Assembly (NCBI GenBank): GCA_963743595.1
Contig: CAVURW010000183.1
Span: 1 to 17,567 of the forward strand
Length of the DNA stretch: 17,567 nucleotides
Direction: 5' to 3'
Source: CAVURW01 sp963743595
Lineage (GTDB): Bacteria; Verrucomicrobiota; Verrucomicrobiia; Methylacidiphilales; UBA1321
The notes below the pieces were generated by a model. The model saw nothing but the letters and a program-made list of their open reading frames with translations. It searched no databases and was not told where the DNA came from. Positions 8,898 through 13,857 of the stretch are shown in pieces; positions within the stretch are counted from its first letter, which is position 1, and each line of letters starts with the position of its first letter. A program made the position numbers and the translations under genes.

Positions 8898-9221
8898 CTA
8901 TGGAGAATTGCCACCATGGAACTTGCCGAAATGACGGGCTGCAAAGAGTGTGATTAGGAGCGCACCTAGACCCGCCGTAGAAACGTCTGGGATCGAATGC
9001 AAATCGAATTCACCGACGTGAAAGATAAGCAGATACCCCACCACCGCATTAAAGAAACCCCAGATAACATTTACTGTGGATGACGAGAGCCCTTCGCCGG
9101 ACGGTGTCGCAAAAGGAGTTTGAAAGGGACGGCCCATCGAGCCAGCGACGAAATGCGGGACCGCGTTCGCGAAGAAAACTCCTCCGAAAAAGAATGAGAT
9201 TGCGTCTATCCAACTTAGCAT
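8898..9221 (-). CDS. Small conserved-looking membrane protein
   Basis: A 107-residue integral membrane protein with three predicted hydrophobic helices: about 5-27 (FFFGGVFFANAVPHFVAG), about 50-70 (VNVIWGFFNAVVGYLLIF) and about 82-98 (TAGLGALLITLFAA). Between the first two is a glycine- and proline-rich loop, MGRPFQTPFATPSGEGLSSS, that looks strongly constrained. I recall similar short hypothetical proteins with the FANAxPHF and GRPFQxPF motifs in Acidobacteria and related soil bacteria, but know no function. The start is well supported: the - strand reads GGGAGGAACTGATG, a near-perfect Shine-Dalgarno (9225-9232) five bases from the ATG. It stands alone on the - strand, convergent with the preceding gene and divergent from the next. 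Confidence 0.8.
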   Translation of the reverse strand: MLSWIDAISFFFGGVFFANAVPHFVAGSMGRPFQTPFATPSGEGLSSSTVNVIWGFFNAVVGYLLIFHVGEFDLHSIPDVSTAGLGALLITLFAARHFGKFHGGNSP

Positions 9222-9224
9222 CAG

Positions 9225-9232
9225 TTCCTCCC
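9225..9232 (-). promoter_or_regulatory. Strong ribosome binding site for the 8898-9221 gene
   Basis: On the - strand the sequence GGGAGGAA lies just before the ATG. It is one of the best Shine-Dalgarno matches in the window, where several genes (trpS, 5455, 13858) have none, and it fixes the start of the small membrane protein. Confidence 0.7.
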
Positions 9233-9451
9233 GGTTTGGTTATCTAGAGCCGATCGCTAACATCTCAGCGAAGTTAACGGCAACAACAACCATGCTCTGG
9301 AGTCGTGCGGTTATCAAGCACCTGACGAGTTTGCGAACTTTTCCATCGGCTTTGAGACGGAAAACTTCACGTGAATTGCAAAGCTTAATAAAGACGACAC
9401 AAATCAGCCGATGAGCCTTGCTAAAGTGAACCGTGCGGGGAAGACTGCGCG

Positions 9452-9739
9452 ATGCAAATTGACGCACAATTTATCGAAATCGTCTTCCCTCACATGAAAC
9501 CGGCCTCCATTAAAATCGATGCTATCGAGTCGATTGCGGTGGGCCAGGTCTACGGACGGAACAACCCAAGCTTGGAAATCAAAGGCAGTGGCGGCACAGT
9601 TCTCTATACGTACGAAGGGGCGGATGCGCAGCTCTATTACGATAAGCTGATGATCCTGATCGAGCCGTATCGGTTTAAGCCGGACAATATCAAATTGCCC
9701 GTTCCTGCCCCTGCGGCGGCAGCACCGGCTACTGCTTAA
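9452..9739 (+). CDS. Small protein of unknown function with Ala/Pro tail
   Basis: A 95-residue acidic-to-neutral protein without signal peptide or membrane segment. Residues 1-80 alternate hydrophobic and polar positions in short strands (QFIEIVFPHMKPASIKIDAI, SIAVGQVYG, SLEIKGSGGTVLYTYEG) and end in an amphipathic helix (DAQLYYDKLMILIEPYRF). That pattern would suit a small beta-barrel of the PH-like type with a capping helix, which is only a guess from the pattern. The last 15 residues are almost all alanine and proline. The ATG is preceded by GGGGAAGA at a slightly long spacing. It has no obvious operon partner: the - strand gene 8898-9221 diverges from it and the anti-sigma gene converges on it. 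Confidence 0.68.
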   Translation: MQIDAQFIEIVFPHMKPASIKIDAIESIAVGQVYGRNNPSLEIKGSGGTVLYTYEGADAQLYYDKLMILIEPYRFKPDNIKLPVPAPAAAAPATA

Positions 9740-9760
9740 GTTGAGCGATCCAGCTCAATT
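9738..9760 (+). terminator. Small hairpin after the 9452 gene, possible terminator
   Basis: TTGAGC (9741-9746) and GCTCAA (9753-9758) form a perfect 6-bp stem with a 6-nt loop directly after the stop codon, extendable by one G-U and one A-T pair. There is no clear U tract, so termination is a weak inference based on position between two convergent genes. Confidence 0.33.
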
Positions 9761-9796
9761 CTGGAAAGCAGTTCGCCTTTGTTGACGAATGCGTCA

Positions 9797-9822
9797 GGAG
9801 CTGTTTGAAGGAGCTGTTTGAA
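9797..9822. repeat. Tandem duplication of a 13-bp unit
   Basis: GGAGCTGTTTGAA occurs twice head to tail with no mismatch (9797-9809 and 9810-9822), in the gap between the convergent 9452 gene and the end of the anti-sigma gene. It is most simply a replication-slippage duplication and has no visible function. Confidence 0.75.
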
Positions 9823-9826
9823 GAGT

Positions 9827-10591
9827 CTACTCTATCGGGGGTGGAAGGTGATCTTTCATCATTTGGACGAATTCTTTAAGCTCCTTCTCCCCCAATTCCG
9901 AGACCGCCATATAGTTCATTCCTGATTTACTCCATTGAAAGACGTGGTAGCCGTTCTTTTCTCGGATGGATTCGGACAAGGCAGCGCTGTCAGCGGGCCA
10001 TACGAAGAGATTGATGTAGTGTTTTCGACGTTGGTAGATCACCGCTGCCACGGTTCGGTGATCGAGAATATCCAGTCGTCCCCCCACGAGCGGGTAGCCC
10101 TGCTCGGAGAAATCGATCACGGGAGGTGAATAATCGAGTTTGCCGGCAAACCACGGCTTAACGGTGTGCTGATCCGTGGAGGCGACATCCATCAAGTGAT
10201 TGGCCAAAAGAGATCGTATGTGGTCACTGACAGCCTCTTCCGTTAGATCACTGGCTGGATTCGAATGAAGCACAGTAAAAGTGATTAGAGCCACAACTAG
10301 GCCGATAGTGGGCACTCCCATCCAAGCGAATAACGGGATGGAACGATGCGTAAGCGCCGGTTCCTCTTGCCGTAGTTTTGACCTTGACCGTACTCGTGTG
10401 GCCAAAAATGGGGATGGCTGAGTGCGAGGTAATTGTTCCTGAATCAGTTGTACGAATTGTGAACGCTCTGCCACGAGTTGCCGACATGTGGTGCAGTTTT
10501 TAATGTGTTCTTCCATCGAGACACTATTGGCCAGATCGAGTTCACCATCGATGTAGGCATCGACAAGTTGGGTGGCGAGTTCGCAATTCAT
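9827..10591 (-). CDS. Membrane anti-sigma factor with zinc-finger (ZAS/zf-HC2) domain
   Basis: A 254-residue protein that should hold its cognate ECF sigma factor inactive at the membrane. The N-terminal cytosolic domain has the zinc-binding anti-sigma pattern C3...H29-x3-C33-x2-C36 in a helical context (EEHIKNCTTCRQL). One transmembrane helix follows at about 85-108 (FAWMGVPTIGLVVALITFTV). The remaining about 145 residues form an extracytoplasmic domain (PWFAGKLDYSPPVIDF, GYPLVGGRLDIL, VAAVIYQRRKHYINLFVWP), a type often seen in anti-sigma factors of this class and presumably the sensing part. Its ATG overlaps the sigma stop by 4 bp (ATGA, 10588-10591) and has an AAGGAGGAC Shine-Dalgarno inside the sigma gene, so translation is coupled. 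The signal it senses cannot be read from sequence. Confidence 0.9.
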   Translation of the reverse strand: MNCELATQLVDAYIDGELDLANSVSMEEHIKNCTTCRQLVAERSQFVQLIQEQLPRTQPSPFLATRVRSRSKLRQEEPALTHRSIPLFAWMGVPTIGLVVALITFTVLHSNPASDLTEEAVSDHIRSLLANHLMDVASTDQHTVKPWFAGKLDYSPPVIDFSEQGYPLVGGRLDILDHRTVAAVIYQRRKHYINLFVWPADSAALSESIREKNGYHVFQWSKSGMNYMAVSELGEKELKEFVQMMKDHLPPPIE

Positions 10592-11103
10592 TTGTCCTCC
10601 TTTACCAAGGCGATGACTTCGTTTCGCAGACGTGTTCGTGCCCTGGAAAGGCGGGACATGACCGTTCCGATGGGGATTCCCAGGATCACGGAAATCTCTT
10701 TGTAGGTCTGGCTTTCCAAGTCATGTAAAACGATGATTTCCCGGTATTCCGTCGGTAGGCGGGCGAGCCCCCTCTGCAATGTTTCCGCTAAGGCCTTTTG
10801 CGAGAACTCGGCGGATTTGGTCACATCTTCCTTGGAATAGTGGAGTTCTTCGTCAAAGGGCTCGGGCACTTGACCCTGCCGCTTGCTGATTTGCGTATAA
10901 CAGACGTTTCGAACAATGGTCATAAACCAGGCCTTTCGTTCGTTGCCACGAAATCGGGAATAAGCCTTGTAAGCCCGCAAGTAGGCTTCCTGAACACAAT
11001 CTTCTGCGTCTTGATCATGAAGCAAAATCCATCGGGCAAGATTGTATGCTGCATCTAATTGAGGGAGGAAAACGTCCTCAAAACGCTCTGAAAAGTCTTC
11101 CAC
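10588..11103 (-). CDS. ECF-type RNA polymerase sigma factor
   Basis: A 171-residue sigma-70 family protein of the extracytoplasmic-function (RpoE-like) group. Region 2 covers about 13-77 (LDAAYNLARWILLHDQDAED, CVQEAYLRAYKAYSRFRG, AWFMTIVRNVCY), which binds core polymerase and melts the -10 element. Region 4 covers about 108-162 (RLPTEYREIIVLHDLESQTY, KEISVILGIPIGTVMSRLSR), the helix-turn-helix that reads the -35. Regions 1 and 3 are absent, as expected. The start is a GTG at 11103; no other start codon precedes region 2. It is the first gene of a two-gene operon with the overlapping anti-sigma factor. The promoter (11110-11138) is the same motif as that of the divergent phosphoesterase operon, so autoregulation is likely. 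The -10 element lies only six bases from the GTG, leaving no room for a leader. Confidence 0.94.
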   Translation of the reverse strand: MEDFSERFEDVFLPQLDAAYNLARWILLHDQDAEDCVQEAYLRAYKAYSRFRGNERKAWFMTIVRNVCYTQISKRQGQVPEPFDEELHYSKEDVTKSAEFSQKALAETLQRGLARLPTEYREIIVLHDLESQTYKEISVILGIPIGTVMSRLSRARTRLRNEVIALVKEDK

Positions 11104-11119
11104 AAGTAACTTAACCTAG
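11089..11119 (-). repeat. 31-nt repeat, copy 1 (sigma gene -10 element and first codons)
   Basis: Read on the - strand, this stretch starts with CTAGGTTAAG, covers the GTG start of the ECF sigma gene and ends in the codons GAAGACTTTTCA. An exact copy of all 31 bases occurs on the + strand at 13128-13158. Identity stops abruptly at both ends. Confidence 0.9.
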
Positions 11120-11138
11120 AAGATCCACAATTTATTCC
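11110..11138 (-). promoter_or_regulatory. Predicted ECF promoter of the sigma/anti-sigma operon
   Basis: On the - strand, GGAATAAA (11138-11131) is followed after 14 bases by GGTTAAG (11116-11110). The same two elements with identical spacing occur in the opposite direction at 11174-11202. The GGAAT core is the standard -35 of ECF sigma factors, and total spacing fits. The downstream element ends six bases before the GTG start of the sigma gene. Confidence 0.72.
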
Positions 11139-11173
11139 AACGTTCTTTAAGAAATGAAATTTTGTGGTTTTTG

Positions 11174-11202
11174 GGAATAAACGGATCTCTGGTGCGGTTA
11201 AG
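11174..11202 (+). promoter_or_regulatory. Predicted ECF promoter of the phosphoesterase-cytochrome operon
   Basis: GGAATAAA (11174-11181), a 14-base spacer and GGTTAAG (11196-11202) match the divergent sigma-operon promoter at all fifteen element positions. The spacers are only partly similar (both include GGATCT), so the elements are not simply one large palindrome. Transcription would start near 11208-11210, just upstream of the Shine-Dalgarno and ATG at 11223, which supports that start over the in-frame TTG at 11208. Confidence 0.72.
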
Positions 11203-11222
11203 CATCATTGAAGGACGGATCG

Positions 11223-12224
11223 ATGGATCCGCGCCGATCAGTACTAAAACTCGACCAATTATTCCAAATGAAAAATGATGTTATTCTTAGCAACGACAGT
11301 ACGGATGGTATCGACCGTCGCGGATTTTTAAAATGCATGGGCTGGGCCGGCACAGCCACTGTCTGGTCCATATACGGGGGTATTCTTTCGTCGAAGTCGC
11401 TAGCGGACGCTTTGTCCGATCAGGTGGCAGCTTCCGCGACGTTGAATTTTGTTCAAGTCAGCGACAGCCATATCGGCTTTAACAAAGCGGCCAACAAAGA
11501 CGTGATCGGCACGTTTCAGCAAGCAGTTAAACGAATGAACGGCCTGGCCGCCTCGCCGGAATTTATTCTCCACACGGGGGATCTCACCCATCTCGCCCAG
11601 GCGGATGAATTCGATACCGTGGAACAGGTCCTCAAGGACGCGAAATCATCCAAGGTCTTTTACGTCCCCGGAGAGCACGATATCTTGGGCGATAACGGAG
11701 CCCAATACCTAACCCGGTTTGGTAAAGGCACGGTTGGAAATGGATGGTACAGCTTTGACCAAAAAGGAATTCATTTCGTTGGATTGGTCAATGTGTTCGG
11801 GAAATCCGAACAAGGTTTGGGAATACTGGGGCAAGACCAGCTCGATTGGCTTCAGAAAGACTTGGCTTCCTTAGGAACCAGCACACCGATTGTCGTCTTC
11901 GCACACGTACCACTTTGGGAGATTTATGCGCAATGGGGTTGGGGCACTTCGGACGGGGCTAAGGCGCTCGATTTGCTGAAGCGATTCGGCTCGGTGACCG
12001 TGTTGAACGGACATATTCATCAGGTTACCCAGAAGATCGAAGGGAACATGACCTTCCATACGGCGCGTTCGACGGCATTCCCACAGCCAGCTCCCGGAAA
12101 GGCTCCGAAGGGAGGGCCACTCGTTGTGCCAGCGGATCAGCTGAAAGAAATGCTCGGCTTGACGAGCGTAAGTTTCCTGGAAGTGGATCATCATTTGGCG
12201 ATTATCGACACCACATTAGGCTAA
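11223..12224 (+). CDS. Tat-exported calcineurin-like metallophosphoesterase
   Basis: A 333-residue predicted phosphatase or phosphodiesterase with a binuclear metal centre. After a 30-residue cytosolic leader comes a twin-arginine motif, DRRGFLK (R32-R33), and a hydrophobic stretch (about 38-60), so it should be exported folded by the Tat system. The metallophosphoesterase blocks appear in order: D81-S-H83, G119-D120 with H123, G150-E151-H152-D153, H228 (FAHVP), and G263-H264-I265-H266. The usual GNHD box reads GEHD, replacing the metal-bridging Asn by Glu; I recall this variant in some Tat-type members. The ATG at 11223 has GAAGGACGG upstream and follows an ECF promoter. The cytochrome c gene starts two bases after the stop. 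Substrate unknown. Confidence 0.9.
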   Translation: MDPRRSVLKLDQLFQMKNDVILSNDSTDGIDRRGFLKCMGWAGTATVWSIYGGILSSKSLADALSDQVAASATLNFVQVSDSHIGFNKAANKDVIGTFQQAVKRMNGLAASPEFILHTGDLTHLAQADEFDTVEQVLKDAKSSKVFYVPGEHDILGDNGAQYLTRFGKGTVGNGWYSFDQKGIHFVGLVNVFGKSEQGLGILGQDQLDWLQKDLASLGTSTPIVVFAHVPLWEIYAQWGWGTSDGAKALDLLKRFGSVTVLNGHIHQVTQKIEGNMTFHTARSTAFPQPAPGKAPKGGPLVVPADQLKEMLGLTSVSFLEVDHHLAIIDTTLG

Positions 12225-12226
12225 AT

Positions 12227-12547
12227 ATGGAAACAAGCGCGCTGGCCGCTTTATGTGTTGTGGCGGGCGTGTCACTGTTCGGCGGTTGGATCGCAGCCGG
12301 CGTGGTTCAAATCGACGCTCACGAAATTGGGCAGGGTCGAGACTATTTTGTGATGAGTTGTGCGGAATGCCACGGTGACGATGGTAAGGGAGACGAAGGC
12401 CCAGATCTCCGCCACTTGGCTGCGAATGATGTGCACATCAAAGACACGATCAAGCATGGAATAAAGGATCAAATGCCAAGCTTCTCCAAGAAGTACAACG
12501 ACGCTCAGATCAGTGCGATCGTGGCCTACGTCCGGTCGTTAAAATAG
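12227..12547 (+). CDS. Small exported cytochrome c (class I, single heme)
   Basis: A 106-residue c-type cytochrome. An N-terminal hydrophobic segment (about 5-27) acts as a signal peptide or membrane anchor. The heme attachment motif is C45-A-E-C48-H49 followed by GDDGKGDEGPDL, a typical cytochrome-cbb3/c551-like context. The sixth ligand is probably M83 in the block DQMPSFSKKYNDAQISAIVA, and the protein ends in the usual terminal helix (VAYVRSLK). It follows the phosphoesterase by two bases, so the pair forms an operon expressed from the ECF promoter at 11174-11202. It would carry electrons in the periplasm or at the outer face of the membrane. What reaction it serves with a phosphoesterase is not evident. 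Confidence 0.92.
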   Translation: METSALAALCVVAGVSLFGGWIAAGVVQIDAHEIGQGRDYFVMSCAECHGDDGKGDEGPDLRHLAANDVHIKDTIKHGIKDQMPSFSKKYNDAQISAIVAYVRSLK

Positions 12548-12570
12548 GCTTGGTATTTGTATACTTAGAG

Positions 12571-12592
12571 AGGAGGTAATTTATCGAAAATG
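12571..12592 (+). promoter_or_regulatory. Strong Shine-Dalgarno and ATG in front of a disrupted frame
   Basis: AGGAGGT (12571-12577) lies 12 bases before an ATG at 12590, with a TATACT box at 12560-12565 further up. The frame it opens (MTVTKSIILKSIGKVQ...) runs into the IS630 remnant, where its downstream residues match no sensible protein. This may be the start of the transposase gene or the start of a gene truncated by the insertion. Confidence 0.4.
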
Positions 12593-12599
12593 ACCGTGA

Positions 12600-13127
12600 C
12601 TAAATCTATCATTCTCAAGTCGATTGGTAAGGTTCAGTCCACCCGTACTCAAGTGGAGGATGACAATTGGGAAGCGGAGTCGGCTTCCATTGAGCTCGAC
12701 TCGAGATTGTCTTTTTTATGGACCCCGCATCGGGCTCCCCACCATCGTGCGGCGCGCCTGGTGCAAACGGGGCCATCGGCTGGTCATAAAAACCCAGCGA
12801 AAATATCAATGGGCCTACGTCTACGGCGCTCTGGAAATTGGCACTGGCCGAATCGAAGCCCTACAGATGTCCAACGTGAGCGGGCTTTCACCAACGATAA
12901 ACATGCCCTGCCGGAGCGGGTGCACGTGATCCAACTGCCCGCCTACAGCCCCGAGTTGACGTTCTCAAAGACGGCCTCCGCAACCGGATTTTCAACTTTG
13001 TGGTCTGGCAAGCCGTCTGCGTTGAACTTCAAGCCTTTTACGATAGTGCCGACAGCTGTAATGACCGATCAACGCAGCCAGTAAAGCGCGAGCCATCACC
13101 AAGGTAACCGACAGGGTCCGCAAAACG
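12600..13127 (+). mobile_element. Degenerate IS630-family insertion sequence, left end missing
   Basis: The stretch carries a broken IS630-type transposase and ends on the right at ...CAAAACGC followed by TAG. IS630 elements insert at TA, often within CTAG, and the transposase stop (13107) lies 20 bp from the proposed edge, as is normal for compact IS630 elements. The inward-reading right terminus would be GCGTTTTGCGGACCCTGTC. No matching inverted copy is found at the left between 12548 and 12650, so the left boundary given is approximate and that end has probably been lost. Confidence 0.6.
12645..13107 (+). pseudogene. IS630-family transposase remnant (frameshifted and internally deleted)
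   Basis: Pieces of an IS630/Tc1-mariner type DDE transposase lie in three frames. VEDDNWEAESASIEL (from about 12652) is in one frame. RIGLPTIVRRAWCKRGHRLV and KYQWAYVYGALEIGTGRIEA (about 12730-12870) are in a second, matching the region after the first catalytic acid. HALPERVHVIQLPAYSPEL (about 12900-12955) returns to the first frame and carries the family's LPxYSPEL signature. LKDGLRNRIFNF (12964 on) continues in the third frame to a stop at 13107. The DE pair expected before RIGL, the second Asp region, and the NPxE after YSPEL are missing. At least three indels make it inactive. Frames open over parts of this region (12590-13084, 12624-12929) are not intact genes. Confidence 0.82.
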
Positions 13128-13158
13128 CTAGGTTAAGTTACTTGTGGAAGACTTTTCA
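13128..13158 (+). repeat. 31-nt repeat, copy 2, abutting the IS630 remnant
   Basis: This is an exact inverted copy of the -10 element, GTG start and first five codons of the ECF sigma gene (11089-11119 on the - strand). The copy starts at CTAG, immediately after the right edge of the IS630 remnant, and lacks the -35 element. Read from its GTG, the frame is only MEDFSSQTTLS before a stop. Confidence 0.9.
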
Positions 13159-13271
13159 AGTCAGACCACTTTGAGTTAAATGACGAGTTACAGAAAATAG
13201 AGGGTCCTCTGTTCGTTGTTGAAACATCACGGTTTTTAAAAAATAATATTGTCAGAAATTGATTCGTCGGT

Positions 13272-13643
13272 ATGTTGAGGCGCGGAAATAGACAAATGAA
13301 CGCCCCATTACATAAAATTGCAACTATCGGTTCTCGTGTTGGATTAATTATAGTTCTCGCATCGACTGCGCTTGGTTTACTTGCATCCGTGATACTATCC
13401 GTATATGCCTACGTCGCGTGTCTCTCAGAAGTCGTTGATGCCGAGGCGCTGGTTTGGAGTCTGAGTGCAATTCTGCGCTCGGTGATTCTTTCGCTAGAAG
13501 TGGGTAGCGTCGGAGTGGTCATCCTCCTCGCCTCGAAGTGGGTTCTCCTCCGAAAAATGGAGCCTTCCGAGGTCTCCCAGCCGGAAGATGAGGACGAAGA
13601 AGAGGTCATTTCCATTTCGGAATCTGGGCCCGTCTCGGCTTAG
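13272..13643 (+). CDS. Small two-helix membrane protein with acidic C-terminus
   Basis: A 123-residue protein I do not recognise. It has two long hydrophobic segments, about 20-50 (VGLIIVLASTALGLLASVIL) and about 66-92 (ILRSVILSLEVGSVGVVILL), joined by a short loop with several acidic residues. A cytosolic or exposed C-terminal tail is very acidic (QPEDEDEEEVISISESGP). A second in-frame ATG at 13296 (MNAPLHK) is an equally good start, and its GGAAATA upstream is weak. The gene lies just right of the IS remnant and the stray sigma-promoter fragment, followed by 214 bp without a gene. Hydrophobicity pattern and composition make it a likely real gene, but no role can be given. Confidence 0.62.
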   Translation: MLRRGNRQMNAPLHKIATIGSRVGLIIVLASTALGLLASVILSVYAYVACLSEVVDAEALVWSLSAILRSVILSLEVGSVGVVILLASKWVLLRKMEPSEVSQPEDEDEEEVISISESGPVSA

Positions 13644-13684
13644 TCAGCCGCTTCCGGTTTTTTTGCTGGGAAGCGTTGGTCGAT

Positions 13685-13737
13685 AGAATCGTGGTTGTGG
13701 ACTTTGTTGGGTTGCTAAACAGAGTAACCTCGATTCT
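13685..13737. repeat. Imperfect inverted repeat (12-bp arms) upstream of the MarR gene
   Basis: AGAATCGTGGTT (13685-13696) and AACCTCGATTCT (13726-13737) are reverse complements at 11 of 12 positions, separated by 29 bases. The RNA could form a long hairpin followed by TGTTCATTT, so it may serve as terminator of the 13272 gene. A regulatory or mobile-element origin is equally possible. The other bases between 13644 and 13857 show no gene. Confidence 0.55.
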
Positions 13738-13792
13738 TGTTCATTTAGTCCATTAAAATATCCATTCTCCGGCCAGAAATTTGAGCCTGTGT

Positions 13793-13804
13793 TGTGAATT
13801 CGCA
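13793..13804. promoter_or_regulatory. Possible operator for the MarR-family regulator
   Basis: TGTGAATTCGCA is a 12-bp palindrome with one mismatched pair, 54 bp before the marR start. MarR proteins are dimers that bind palindromes near their own promoters, so this is a candidate site, but a single palindrome of this size may be chance. Confidence 0.22.
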
Positions 13805-13857
13805 TGAAGTTACAGTGGCTTGATGTTTATTGAAATCTATTAACCATTACCCAACCA

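Noticed and set aside
9344..9413. Inverted 8-mers CATCGGCT (9344) and AGCCGATG (9406)
   Set aside because: Eight bases with a 54-base gap in a 230-bp spacer is not beyond chance, and no element boundary coincides with them.
9240..9467. A 75-codon open frame on the - strand between two small genes
   Set aside because: It overlaps the start of the better-supported 9452 gene, has no ribosome-binding site, and its residues show no domain-like pattern.
12458..12466. A further GGAATAAA inside the cytochrome c gene
   Set aside because: No GGTTAAG follows at 14 bases and it lies in coding sequence; treated as chance.
13137..13262. A 41-codon open stretch reading ...FKSDHFELNDELQKIEGPLF... after the 31-nt repeat
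   Set aside because: It looks protein-like but has no start codon in frame and begins inside the repeat copy; length is within chance. It could be a gene fragment, but this cannot be supported.
13649..13675. CGCTTCC...GGAAGCG stem after the 13272 gene as a terminator
   Set aside because: The T run is inside the 13-base loop rather than after the stem, so it does not look like an intrinsic terminator on either strand.
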